From contig NZ_AP025282.1 in NCBI RefSeq assembly GCF_024347215.1, positions 4,278,001 to 4,342,000 on the forward strand: a DNA stretch of 64,000 bases, read 5' to 3'. The translations under genes were made by a program, and so were the position numbers. Source of the stretch: Aliamphritea ceti (GTDB taxonomy: Bacteria; Pseudomonadota; Gammaproteobacteria; Pseudomonadales; Balneatricaceae). This document shows positions 44,721-53,277 of this stretch, piece after piece. Below the pieces are notes generated by a model that was given only the letters and a program-made list of their open reading frames with translations, ran no database searches and was not told the DNA's origin. Each line of letters begins with the position of its first letter. Position 1 is the stretch's first letter.

Positions 44721-46069
44721 ATAACCTGCAAAGCAGAATAATAGTTAGTATTTTAGTGGCCATTCTGGGCCTGACCCTGTTATTCCTGTTTGTTCAGGAC
44801 CAAACCAGTTCAGAACGCCACCAGCAAGCTGAAATCAATCAATATATCAGCAAGTTAGAACAACTGGATGCGAAGCTTGAAAAGCAAATTCTGTTGATGG
44901 ACAGCTGGTATTTCCGTAGTTATGACGATCTGAATTCAGTTTATTCACAATACAAAGCTAAGCTGGCTTCTCCACCGTCGCTGCCTGAAACCCTGGCGCC
45001 CTGTATTCCAGAATTACAGGCTAATCTGGAAAAGAAATTTCCACTTATCGAACAGCTAAAATCAAATAATGCCTTACTGCGGAATTCATTGAATTATCTG
45101 CCAAACCTGATTGAACTTATGTTCAAAGGTTTGGAAGACGCCAAACGGCAACGCAAAATTTCGGCTGAAACCAATACTTTGTTTCGTAATTATTTGCAGA
45201 ATGAAGTGATTCAGAGCCTGACGAATCAATTGGTAGATTACCGCCTGGAAACTCAGCAGGTGGTGCCTTATAGCGGATTACTGCCTGACGAGTTACAGCC
45301 ACTATGGCAGAACATGCTTAAACATCTGAGCCGGCTGAATATGCACCGGGATAATAATATCAAACTCAGTCAGCAGCTGGATAACGTAGCCATGCAGCCC
45401 AAGATTGAGGCGTTTAATAAACTTTTTTCTGAACATCTGGCCTTCCTTGATGAACACCGTGAACAGCAACAAACCTGGCTCGCTGTTTATGTATTAGCTG
45501 GTCTGCTTCTTATCAGCGTGCTTATCTATGCTTTACGCCACTACCACGAACAGCACTATTTCCACAAAACAGAATCAATGACCGATACCCTCACCGGTCT
45601 CGGTAACAGACGTTTACTGGAACATAAGCTGCCCGTACTGTTCAATGAAGCCAAACGCAACCATACCTCACTGGGGATTCTGTTTATCGACCTTGATGGT
45701 TTTAAAACAGTTAACGATACGCTTGGCCACCAGCGGGGTGATGAACTGCTTCGACATATAGCTAACGAGTTACAACTGTCGTTACGGGAAAATGACCTGG
45801 TCATCCGTTTTGGCGGTGACGAATTCGTACTGGCTATCGCTAACGCCAATAAAGATATTCTCGAGCGTATCGCTAAAAATACTTTACGGCTTTGCAGTAC
45901 CCGCCTCGAAGAAAATATTCAAGTCAGCGCCAGCATTGGAATCAGCCACTTCCCGTCTAATACCCGTAACATGCACGAACTGGTCGGGCTTGCTGACAAA
46001 GCTATGTATCAGGCGAAGCAGGATGGTAAACAATGTGTTCGCTTTTATGATCCGGAACTGCACAGTTAA
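44717..46069 (+). CDS. Membrane diguanylate cyclase with periplasmic DAHL-like domain
   Basis: 450 residues. TM1 (about 8-26), a periplasmic helical domain (about 28-253), TM2 (about 255-275) and a GGDEF domain (about 285-448). The domain start (TDTLTGLGNRRLL), the active site RFGGDEFV (GGDEF 366-370) and the product-inhibition site REND (357-360, RxxD five residues before GGDEF) are intact, so it should make c-di-GMP with feedback control. The periplasmic part (ILLMDSWYFRSYDDL; NNALLRNSLNYLPNLI) resembles the DAHL sensor domain. It overlaps the di-heme peroxidase stop by 4 bp, implying a fixed ratio of the two and a possible periplasmic partnership (inference). Confidence 0.92.
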   Translation: MNNLQSRIIVSILVAILGLTLLFLFVQDQTSSERHQQAEINQYISKLEQLDAKLEKQILLMDSWYFRSYDDLNSVYSQYKAKLASPPSLPETLAPCIPELQANLEKKFPLIEQLKSNNALLRNSLNYLPNLIELMFKGLEDAKRQRKISAETNTLFRNYLQNEVIQSLTNQLVDYRLETQQVVPYSGLLPDELQPLWQNMLKHLSRLNMHRDNNIKLSQQLDNVAMQPKIEAFNKLFSEHLAFLDEHREQQQTWLAVYVLAGLLLISVLIYALRHYHEQHYFHKTESMTDTLTGLGNRRLLEHKLPVLFNEAKRNHTSLGILFIDLDGFKTVNDTLGHQRGDELLRHIANELQLSLRENDLVIRFGGDEFVLAIANANKDILERIAKNTLRLCSTRLEENIQVSASIGISHFPSNTRNMHELVGLADKAMYQAKQDGKQCVRFYDPELHS

Positions 46070-46097
46070 TCGACCTGGCGCCTGATCAACAACCTTA

Positions 46098-46123
46098 ACA
46101 ACTTGTCACGAGTTACAAGTTGT
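46098..46123. repeat. Hairpin after the diguanylate cyclase gene
   Basis: ACAACTTGT (46098-46106) and ACAAGTTGT (46115-46123) form a perfect 9-bp stem with an 8-nt loop, 29 bp past the stop. There is no T-run, so it is either a weak terminator or an operator for the next gene. Confidence 0.45.
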
Positions 46124-46258
46124 CTCTGCCCGCAAAAATTTCTCCGGCAATGTTTGCCAGTCGTTACCGTCAGATCGTATTATCAGTGATCGCTGCTCCT
46201 GAACACTGTCCAGCTCGCACAAAATAAAAACACAGAGATCTCCTAAGGAACACTGCTA

Positions 46259-47182
46259 ATGAATCAGGCGTTGTCACTCGCTCCGGCTAAACTTAATCAT
46301 GCCATTGGTGCCATAATCCTGGCGGTGTTTGCTCTGTCCCTGGGCGATGCACTTATCAAAGCTCTGAGCTTGTCATTCCCACTCTGGCAGCTGTTTGTCA
46401 TGCGTAGCATTGTTGCCGTAATTCCGCTTATTTTACTGATTCACTTCATGCCAAAGGAACAGGGATTCCGTGCTCACGCGAGAGGCTGGGTGGCCCTGCG
46501 CAGCCTGATGCTAACCTTACAATGGGTCGCCTATTATGCCGCCCTGCCCAGCATTGATCTTTCAGTAGCCGGCGCAACTTTCTATACATTGCCACTGTTC
46601 ATTACTCTTTTTGCAGCCTGTTTTTTAGGCGAGCAGATTCGGGCACTCGGATGGCTGGCTATTGCACTCGGCTTTAGCGGTGTATTAATCATGCTGCGCC
46701 CCGGTGCAGATGATTTTAGTCTGACGGCCTTATTACCTCTGGTTGGCGCGATTCTCTATGCACTTTCAATGGTACTAACCCGGGCAAAATGCCAGCAGGA
46801 AAGCCCGCTGGTATTAGGGCTGAGCTTGCACCTGACTATTTTTGTAGTCGGCGCTGTAGCCAGCATAGGTTTTCCCCTACTCTGGCCTGAAGCACTTGAG
46901 AGCACCGGTAATCAGTTTATATTTGGAGCCTGGACGGAGATGGGAATCGTACAGTGGCTGGCAATGAGTGCACTGGCAGTGGCAGCTGTGGTCGGTGCTG
47001 TTGGTGGTGCATATGCATATCAGAATGGGCCAAGTGCCACCATAGCAACCTTCGACTACAGCTACCTCGCCTTTCTGACTCTCTGGGGAATTCTGTTCTT
47101 TGCCGAAATTCCTGATGGTTACACTATAACTGGTATGGCACTTATCGTAGCCGCCGGTGTACTGGCTGTCCGGCAAAAATAA
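46259..47182 (+). CDS. EamA/DMT-superfamily transporter (RhtA/YdcZ-like exporter family)
   Basis: 307 residues with ten predicted helices in two EamA halves (first from about 16, second from about 157, VGAILYALSMVLTRAKC). Typical DMT features are ALSLGDALIKALS in helix 1, the WVALRSLMLTLQWVAYYAALPSIDLSVAGATFYT helix 3-4 region (described in pieces) and the final GYTITGMALIVAAGVL. It is probably an inner-membrane exporter of a small metabolite; the substrate is unknown. AAGGA precedes the ATG. It is a single gene followed by a bidirectional terminator. Confidence 0.88.
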   Translation: MNQALSLAPAKLNHAIGAIILAVFALSLGDALIKALSLSFPLWQLFVMRSIVAVIPLILLIHFMPKEQGFRAHARGWVALRSLMLTLQWVAYYAALPSIDLSVAGATFYTLPLFITLFAACFLGEQIRALGWLAIALGFSGVLIMLRPGADDFSLTALLPLVGAILYALSMVLTRAKCQQESPLVLGLSLHLTIFVVGAVASIGFPLLWPEALESTGNQFIFGAWTEMGIVQWLAMSALAVAAVVGAVGGAYAYQNGPSATIATFDYSYLAFLTLWGILFFAEIPDGYTITGMALIVAAGVLAVRQK

Positions 47183-47209
47183 CCAAAGCACAACAGATGT
47201 TATACGCAT

Positions 47210-47237
47210 AAAAAAGCAGCCAACCGACTGCTTTTTT
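47210..47237. terminator. Bidirectional rho-independent terminator
   Basis: AAAAAAGCAG (47210-47219) and CTGCTTTTTT (47228-47237) pair around an 8-nt loop with T-runs on both strands. It lies between the convergent EamA and class II aldolase genes. Confidence 0.88.
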
Positions 47238-47261
47238 TGTTTTCCTTACTTTGCCTTACCC

Positions 47262-47990
47262 TTAATCCCGGAAAGACGGATCCTTTTTTTCCAGCATTGC
47301 TTTCAACTGCTCGAAATGCGCATCCCCGGCACCTTTGAACTCATCCCAGCTGGCAGCAGTTTCTTCAGCAAGGTCATCCGGTAACACGTTCAGTGGCTGT
47401 CCGGTTGAGTACGCCAGCACCATCGTCTTGCAGGCTTTTTCCAGATAATACAAACTCTCAAATGCTTCCGCGACGGTTTCGCCCACAACGCTAACGCCAT
47501 GGTTCCCCATCATCAGGGCTTTCTTACCTTCAAAGGTATCCATGATCCGCTTACCTTCTTCATCACTTGTCGCAATCCCCCCGAAATTAGTATCGTAAGC
47601 AATGCGGTTAAAGAACCGTGCCGTGTTGTTATCCAATGGCAAAATGCGCGGGTCTTTAAGCGTCGACAATGCAGTCGCATATGTTGAATGCACATGCAAA
47701 ATAACCCGCGCCTGAGGAAATGCTTTATGTACATTACCGTGGATTGCCCAGGCCGATGCATCCGGTGCTTCGTCGGTTTGCATGATGCTCTCGTCTTCGC
47801 TATTCAATAACTGCAAATTACTGGCAGTAACATTGGCAAAATGCATCCAACGACGGTTCATCAAAAAGCTTTTGCCGTCCGCAGACACCGCTGCACTGAG
47901 ATGATTAGCAACCGATTCATGCATATCAAGTTCATGAATCAGCCGAAATGCGGCTGCCAGATCGATTCGTAACTGCTGTTCCTGAGACAT
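47262..47990 (-). CDS. Class II aldolase/adducin-family protein
   Basis: 242 residues. The aldolase class II fold is shown by HESVANHLSAAV near the N-terminus, the metal-binding HVHS (about 121-124) with a further His in GNHG (about 178-181), and an acidic residue in EAFESLYYLEKAC. Relatives include fuculose-phosphate aldolases and decarboxylases; the substrate cannot be told. It is divergent from the signal-less binding-protein gene across 499 bp, and a TTGTCCTACAAT palindrome lies 68-80 bp upstream, so a GntR-type regulator is likely. Confidence 0.88.
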   Translation of the reverse strand: MSQEQQLRIDLAAAFRLIHELDMHESVANHLSAAVSADGKSFLMNRRWMHFANVTASNLQLLNSEDESIMQTDEAPDASAWAIHGNVHKAFPQARVILHVHSTYATALSTLKDPRILPLDNNTARFFNRIAYDTNFGGIATSDEEGKRIMDTFEGKKALMMGNHGVSVVGETVAEAFESLYYLEKACKTMVLAYSTGQPLNVLPDDLAEETAASWDEFKGAGDAHFEQLKAMLEKKDPSFRD

Positions 47991-48057
47991 AGATTCCTCA
48001 CTCCCGCAAAGCGGCCGTCACCTGTTTAGCACAGGAATATTTTATTGTTCGTTTAGG

Positions 48058-48070
48058 ATTGTCCTACAAT
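48058..48070. promoter_or_regulatory. GntR-type operator candidate
   Basis: ATTGTCCTACAAT has perfect ATTGT/ACAAT arms around a 3-bp centre. It resembles operators of FadR/VanR-type GntR regulators (family knowledge). It lies upstream of the class II aldolase gene. No GntR gene is in the window. Confidence 0.5.
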
Positions 48071-48374
48071 CTACATTAAACTTTTTCACAGCTCTATATA
48101 CACAGCCATTTTTTGCAAAACATGTCGGGAGCGCTCAAGCATGTCGCCGGCAGGCAATTTATTAGAATAAACGTCTGCCTGGCACTGCCTTCCAGACATA
48201 AAAATATCTTCCGATATATAAGAGTAAAGCTTTGTAACTCACTGGTAAGAATTATCTATACACTGACAAGCTAAAGACTAAAAGTCTGATCAATAAACAC
48301 ACAATTCATGATTATTTAATCCTTTATACCAACAACCTATGGCAATGCCTTGAATCTATTGCTATAAAAAAGTC

Positions 48375-48395
48375 TGAACATAAACAATATGTTCA
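48375..48395. promoter_or_regulatory. Inverted repeat upstream of the binding-protein gene
   Basis: TGAACAT (48375-48381) and ATGTTCA (48389-48395) are perfect 7-bp arms with a 7-bp spacer, about 95 bp upstream of the ATG at 48490. An operator is plausible; the regulator is unknown. Confidence 0.4.
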
Positions 48396-48489
48396 AAATG
48401 TGCTTAAAGAACTTAACAGTCTATATGCGCGAAAACTGTTGTTATTCCAAGTCGCAGGATAGGCTGTCATAAACAACAAGAGAACGGTC

Positions 48490-49251
48490 ATGCTTAACCC
48501 ATACGATTTTGATTCTGTCGGCCGACATTTAGCGCCAAGCGGTCGTCTTCGGGTAGCAATTAATCTCGGCAACCCGGTACTGGCACAACGTAACCCTCAT
48601 ACCAATGAACCTCAGGGTATTTCTGTCGAACTCGCCAAACGTCTGGCGAAACAGCTCGGCCTGGTGATGGAAATTATCGAGTACGACGCAGCCGGGAAGG
48701 TTGTCGACGCACTTGATAGTGAAGACCCTGCAGACCACTGGGATCTGGCATTCCTTGCCCGTGATCCGCTGCGGGGTGAAACCATCGGTTTTACCCGCCC
48801 TTATGTCGTCATCGAAGGCTGTTATATGGTTCGCAAAGACAGCGAAATCGATAACAACCTGGATCTCGATCAGCCCGGTATGCGCGTCAGCGTAAACAAA
48901 GGTGCTGCCTATGACCTGCATCTCAGCCGTAACCTTGTTCAGGCCGAAGTTGTCCGTGCCGAATCAGGTGAGACTGCAGTCGGTCTGTTTGTTGAACAAG
49001 GTCTGGATGCTGCGGCTGGCGTACGTCAGTCACTCACCCAGATTGCGGCTGACAATCCGGACCTGAAAGTGCTGGACGAGAACTTCATGACAATCGATCA
49101 GGCCATGTGCGTACCAAAAACCGTACTCTGCGGGAACAACTGTATCGCCCAGGAATACCTGCAGGATTTCATCCGCGAACAAAAACGCAGTGGTTTCATC
49201 CGACGCTGGTTAAACAGCAATGGACAACACGAAGTAACGGTTGCTGACTGA
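48490..49251 (+). CDS. Amino-acid-type substrate-binding domain protein without signal peptide
   Basis: 253 residues of an SBP family 3 fold: LRVAINLGNPVLA, then GISVELAKRLAKQLGL, WDLAFLARDPLRGETIGFTRPYVVIEG and the second lobe ending DFIREQKRSGFIRRWL. There is no signal peptide. The frame is closed by a stop at 48460, 30 bp upstream, and no other start lies between, so a missed N-terminus is excluded. The protein is therefore predicted cytoplasmic, unlike normal ABC binding proteins. It may bind or isomerise a small acid, or resemble cyclohexadienyl-dehydratase-like enzymes of the same fold. It is divergent from class II aldolase, suggesting one pathway (inference). Confidence 0.85.
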   Translation: MLNPYDFDSVGRHLAPSGRLRVAINLGNPVLAQRNPHTNEPQGISVELAKRLAKQLGLVMEIIEYDAAGKVVDALDSEDPADHWDLAFLARDPLRGETIGFTRPYVVIEGCYMVRKDSEIDNNLDLDQPGMRVSVNKGAAYDLHLSRNLVQAEVVRAESGETAVGLFVEQGLDAAAGVRQSLTQIAADNPDLKVLDENFMTIDQAMCVPKTVLCGNNCIAQEYLQDFIREQKRSGFIRRWLNSNGQHEVTVAD

Positions 49252-49264
49252 ACATTGAATATTT

Positions 49265-49290
49265 AAGCCATCTGAATAGATGGCTTTTTT
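49265..49290 (+). terminator. Rho-independent terminator
   Basis: AAGCCATCT (49265-49273) and AGATGGCTT (49278-49286) with a GAAT loop and following T-run, 14 bp after the binding-protein gene stop. Confidence 0.9.
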
Positions 49291-49326
49291 ATTATGTAAC
49301 TGTCTTTTTACAGGCTGGAAACAGAC

Positions 49327-49353
49327 AAAAAAATACCCGCGGTTAACGGGTAT
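49327..49353 (-). terminator. Rho-independent terminator of pdxH
   Basis: ATACCCG (49333-49339) and CGGGTAT (49347-49353) form a 7-bp stem. On the minus strand it is followed by a run of seven T residues. It lies about 60 bp after the pdxH stop. Confidence 0.82.
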
Positions 49354-49414
49354 CGATAAACCTTGTTCTGCAAACTCTTAGCTTTAGTTAAATACTTTAG
49401 CTAAGGAACTCGTC

Positions 49415-50053
49415 TTACGGTGCCAGCCGCTCAATTTTCCAGCTGCCATCCGCCTGTAAGTAATACTTAAAACGGTCATGTAAACGGCTGCCGCCACCCT
49501 GCCAGAACTCAATCGTTGTCGGCACTATTCTGTACCCACCCCAGAAATCCGGCAGTGGAATCTCACCTTTAGAAAACTTATCTTTCATCGACTTAAACTG
49601 CTGCAGCAACATCTGTCGCGAAGACACTGGACGGCTCTGCTGAGATGCCCACGCAGCTAGCTGGCTCTCCTCCGGGCGGGAAGCAAAATATGCCAGTGAC
49701 TCGCTGGTCGGTACTTTTACTGCCTCACCACATATCTTTACCTGACGCTCTAGCGCATGCCACGGAAAATGCAGGCTCACTTTTGAATTAGCGGCAATAT
49801 CGTCCGCCTTACGTGAACTATAGTTTGTGTAAAAGACAAAACCGTTATCATCCGCACCTTTCAGCAATACAATCCGCTGTGACGGCTGACCATCGCCATC
49901 TACTGTCGCCAGCGTCATAGCTGTCGGATCCTGCATACCGGCATCAACTGCCTGCTGCAGCCAGATATTAAACTGCTCAAAAGGGCTCACAGCCAGCTGC
50001 TCGCGGCTCAAACCATCCTGTAAATATTCTCTGCGGATGTGATCAATGTTCAT
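49415..50053 (-). CDS. pdxH: Pyridoxamine 5'-phosphate oxidase
   Basis: 212 residues, the standard PdxH length. It uses FMN and O2 to oxidise pyridoxine or pyridoxamine phosphate to pyridoxal 5'-phosphate. Family residues are plain: IRREYL start, PTAMTLATVDGDGQPSQRIVLLKG, FVFYTNYSSRKADDI (FMN binding), VSLHFPW, SRPEESQLAAWASQQS, and the C-terminal EFWQGGGSRLHDRF, which includes the active-site RLHDR. It is a single gene with its own terminator. Confidence 0.97.
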   Translation of the reverse strand: MNIDHIRREYLQDGLSREQLAVSPFEQFNIWLQQAVDAGMQDPTAMTLATVDGDGQPSQRIVLLKGADDNGFVFYTNYSSRKADDIAANSKVSLHFPWHALERQVKICGEAVKVPTSESLAYFASRPEESQLAAWASQQSRPVSSRQMLLQQFKSMKDKFSKGEIPLPDFWGGYRIVPTTIEFWQGGGSRLHDRFKYYLQADGSWKIERLAP

Positions 50054-50411
50054 GCGAATCTTTAACCTATTATCTGCGGCTTAAAAAGCCAGCCATCTAC
50101 GAACTTTCCACTTCATTGGCATCATTACAACCAGATTACAGATGCAACAATGACCCGGCTATGTCATACAAAGTGAAGACATTCTATGACTACTAAATTT
50201 CCGGGTATTCTATCCTGCTTATCTTTTATATGCTCAATAAATCCCTCTTGTAGTTCATGGTTACTACTTATGAACATACAAATACAGCAACTATTTATAC
50301 ACCTGGAAATTCTTACTTATTGCACTCAATTAAATGCACTGACATTTATCGACATTTCATTCACATCGCCACAATTACCCTACAGGTATAAGTCTTAATG
50401 GAGGGTATTCC
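50054..50411. other. AT-rich gap between pdxH and a methyltransferase gene
   Basis: 358 bp between divergent genes. A 70-codon frame (50186-50398) is low-complexity and lacks a ribosome site, so it is not called. GGAGGG at about 50400 serves the ATG at 50412. No RNA or clear operator is seen. Confidence 0.45.
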
Positions 50412-51380
50412 ATGAAATGTGCATTGTGTAGTAGTACTGAAGGTCATGAAAACCTTTCGTATCAAGACAGTAAAACCACCAAACCGCTACTTGTATCTAT
50501 GTGTAACCATTGTGGGCTAATTCAGCAAAACCCCATACCCAGTAAAGCAGAACTTTGCAGATACTACAGTCACGATTACCGTCAAGACTACAAACATAGC
50601 TTTGAGCCAAAGCCTAAACATGTCTACCGTGCCGGGACAACGGCTATGCAGCGTATCCATTTTTTAACAGATAACAATATTTCCAGCGGAAAGTTGCTGG
50701 ATATCGGTGCAGGAGGTGGAGAGTTTGTTTACCTGAGTAGCAAACAAGGATTTAACAGCAAAGGATTGGAACCCAATATCGGTTATGCGGAATTCGCCAA
50801 CAAGCACTACGGCAACCAGATAACAGCTGGTAACCTAGATGATCTTCAAGGGAGTTACGATGTAATAACTCTTTTCCACGTTCTGGAACATTTAGCCTCT
50901 CCAATTGACGCATTTGCAAAGCTGCATGCTGCACTTAACCCGAATGGGAAACTGCTGATCGAAGTCCCCTGGATTGAAACAAACGATGCATCACCTAAGA
51001 ACATATACTTCAAAGCCCATCTCTATTATTTCTCAACAGAAACGCTCATTGCCTGTGCCAGCCATTACTTTGATGTCGTCAAAATAGACACTCAATCGAA
51101 CCTGAAGATTATTTTCAAAGCAAAAGCGCAACTTACAGAAACTACACTGCCCAGCCCGCAATCAGTAGCAGCCTTGAAAACCAGAATGAAAAACAAAGGC
51201 TGGGGTGAATATTTATTTATCGGTGGAGGACTTCTGAAACCTGTAAAACAACTCCGTCGAATACTGAAAGAAAGACAAATTAAAGACGGCAGCCCAAAAA
51301 ATATTTTGGATAACCTCAGCCTAAAGCAATCTTTCCAAAGTCATGACAATAACAATTTACAAACAAAGGCTTACGAATAG
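50412..51380 (+). CDS. SAM-dependent methyltransferase with N-terminal zinc-ribbon-like motif
   Basis: 322 residues. The N-terminus has CALC and CNHCG pairs (a CxxC...CxxC zinc-binding pattern), common in sugar C-methyltransferase-like proteins. A class I methyltransferase domain follows (about 75-220): motif I LLDIGAGGGEFV, EPNIGYAEFA, then VITLFHVLEHLASP and GKLLIEVPW. The C-terminus is basic and unfamiliar. Composition is more AT-rich than its neighbours and it stands alone, so recent acquisition is possible. A cell-surface sugar or lipid target is plausible but unproven. Confidence 0.82.
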   Translation: MKCALCSSTEGHENLSYQDSKTTKPLLVSMCNHCGLIQQNPIPSKAELCRYYSHDYRQDYKHSFEPKPKHVYRAGTTAMQRIHFLTDNNISSGKLLDIGAGGGEFVYLSSKQGFNSKGLEPNIGYAEFANKHYGNQITAGNLDDLQGSYDVITLFHVLEHLASPIDAFAKLHAALNPNGKLLIEVPWIETNDASPKNIYFKAHLYYFSTETLIACASHYFDVVKIDTQSNLKIIFKAKAQLTETTLPSPQSVAALKTRMKNKGWGEYLFIGGGLLKPVKQLRRILKERQIKDGSPKNILDNLSLKQSFQSHDNNNLQTKAYE

Positions 51381-51685
51381 GTCTTAACAGCATAATCTTA
51401 TCCATATATATCTATGACTAAGCCCTGAACTACGACTGCCTGGTAGAGAATAAGCAGGTACTACCAGGGCTCTGAAAAACCATTTTAAAGCTCATCGAGT
51501 AAAACCAGACTTCTTACTTACTTCAGCGAACTATTCTTAGTATGTTCGTAAATCAAGAGGAAATGAGTCAATTCAAGTATCAACACCGTCTCCCCAACAC
51601 AAAAACCTTATCGGAAACGAGATACAAAAAAGCCGGTTGTTATCCACAACCGGCTTTTCAGTTTAAGCATATATCACTATAAATA
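51381..51685. other. Gap between convergent methyltransferase and PLP-enzyme genes
   Basis: 305 bp with no supported ORF. It ends with the strong terminator at 51628-51658. Nothing else is recognised. Confidence 0.5.
51626..51658. terminator. Rho-independent terminator of the Cys/Met PLP-enzyme gene
   Basis: AAAAGCCGGTTGT (51628-51640) and ACAACCGGCTTTT (51646-51658) form a perfect 13-bp stem with a 5-nt loop. T-runs appear on both strands; the minus-strand run is longer. Confidence 0.9.
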
Positions 51686-52969
51686 TTAGCCTTTTGCGAC
51701 AGCCTCAAACGCCTGCTGCAAATCAGCAATCAGATGCTGACTGTCTTCCAGACCCACTGACAGACGTAACATGCCATCGCCAATGTTCATTTGCTTACGT
51801 TTCTCTGCACCCATTTCCCAGAAAATAGTATGCGCAACAGGAATAATCAGGCTACGGGAGTCGCCCAAACCTGTGGCTTTCATAATAATTTGCAGAGCAT
51901 CAACAAACTCTAAGCAGCTATCGGCATCTGACAGTTCAAAAGAGAGTAACCAGGCGCCGGAACGAAACAGTTCTGTTGCCAACTCATTTGCTGGATGGCT
52001 CTTGAGGAAAGGATAATGCACCTTCGCTACCTGCGGGTGATTTTCCAGAAACTCTGCCACTGCCAGCGCAGTTTCACTGCTCTTACCCAGGCGCAGTGCC
52101 ATAGTCTCCAGCCCAAGGCTGATCTGATGTGCAGTCGCAGAACTCATGGTTCCGCCCATATCACGGAGACCTTTTTTACGAACCTGCATCAGGCCCCACA
52201 TTTTTGAATCGCCACTGCGATAGTTTTCAAAAATGTTCGGATAGTTTTCCCAGTTATACAAACCGGTATCGATTACCACACCGCCCAACGCCTGTCCCTG
52301 ACCCGCAGCTGATTTAGTCAGCGAGTGAATCACCATCGAAGCACCAACAGCTTTAGGTTTAAACAGGCAGGCAGACAGAATAGTGTTATCCACAATGTAA
52401 ACCAGTTCTTCCTTATTACAGAACTCACCGATCTTCACCATGTCAGCAACCTGCGTACCTGGGTTAGCAACTGACTCAACAAATACCATCCGGGTATTGT
52501 CCTGACGGGCGTCAATAACGTTTTGTACGTCAGTGCCATCAACCCGGGTAATTTCCACACCGAAGTTCGCCAACGTATCCAGCAAGCTGGCAGTATTACC
52601 AAACAAGAACTTAGAAACGATCAGGTGATCGCCAGCTTTTAGCAATGTCAGAAATACTGCGGTAATAGCAGCCATTCCCGTCGAAAAGCCAACGGCACCT
52701 ACTCCTTCTTCAATACTCGCTAGCTTAGCTTCCAGCGCAGCAGTACTGGGGGTGCCCTGCCGGGCGTAAGGAGAGTTACCTTTAATTCGCCCCTGAAAAG
52801 CGCCGATCAGATGATCAACACTTTCAAAGGTATATTGAACAGATGGGTGTACAGGGCTGTGAATAGTGCCATTGGCATTCGCCATGCGACGGTCAAAATG
52901 CACTACATCCGTCGTATATTGATCAGTCTGCGCCCCAGAACCGGCGGCATTGTCTTCGCGCTTTGCCAT
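51686..52969 (-). CDS. Cys/Met metabolism PLP-dependent enzyme (cystathionine gamma-synthase family)
   Basis: 427 residues of the trans-sulfuration fold-type I family. PLP contacts are visible: YARQGTPSTAALEAKLASIE, FSTGMAAITAVFL, the YIVDNT aspartate and the Schiff-base lysine in HSLTKSAAGQG. The C-terminal half carries the substrate carboxylate region (LRLSVGLED). It differs from MetB/MetZ in several usual stretches (e.g. SLTKSAAG where SxTKYxxGH is expected), so O-acylhomoserine sulfhydrylase, gamma-synthase or gamma-lyase activity cannot be decided. It is a single gene with its own terminator. Confidence 0.85.
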   Translation of the reverse strand: MAKREDNAAGSGAQTDQYTTDVVHFDRRMANANGTIHSPVHPSVQYTFESVDHLIGAFQGRIKGNSPYARQGTPSTAALEAKLASIEEGVGAVGFSTGMAAITAVFLTLLKAGDHLIVSKFLFGNTASLLDTLANFGVEITRVDGTDVQNVIDARQDNTRMVFVESVANPGTQVADMVKIGEFCNKEELVYIVDNTILSACLFKPKAVGASMVIHSLTKSAAGQGQALGGVVIDTGLYNWENYPNIFENYRSGDSKMWGLMQVRKKGLRDMGGTMSSATAHQISLGLETMALRLGKSSETALAVAEFLENHPQVAKVHYPFLKSHPANELATELFRSGAWLLSFELSDADSCLEFVDALQIIMKATGLGDSRSLIIPVAHTIFWEMGAEKRKQMNIGDGMLRLSVGLEDSQHLIADLQQAFEAVAKG

Positions 52970-53277
52970 AAAAAACTACTACCCATAAATAAAATATTCA
53001 TACAGAGTATGATGCTAATCTATCCGCCGCCAAGACTCCACGAAATCCGCCAGCTTTTAGCCTTTTCCTGACCTGAACACAGGGTTATGCCTACCCTTGA
53101 AGACAAACAGACACTGTTGAGTATGTTTTTGGCATGCTGTCTGCTCTCTCAATATAAAGTTGCAACACAACAATCATAAATCTGTGACACACTTAAATCA
53201 GGCTGACTGATATCAAACGCTCAGACATACAGCACTTAATTTTCTCAGCCCCACACACTTAGCACAGGACGGCTTAC
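52970..53277. other. Gap upstream of the PLP-enzyme and HAD genes
   Basis: 308 bp between divergent genes holding both promoters. No ORF, RNA or clear inverted repeat is seen. Confidence 0.45.

Larger units (their letters stand above)
47991..48489. other. Intergenic region between class II aldolase and binding-protein genes
   Basis: 499 bp between divergent genes with two palindromic sites (48058-48070 and 48375-48395), listed separately, and AT-rich promoter-like DNA. No ORF or RNA is supported. Confidence 0.5.

Noticed and set aside
50186..50398. 70-codon ORF upstream of the methyltransferase gene
   Set aside because: Low-complexity hydrophobic/Ser-rich translation in an AT-rich promoter region with no ribosome site.
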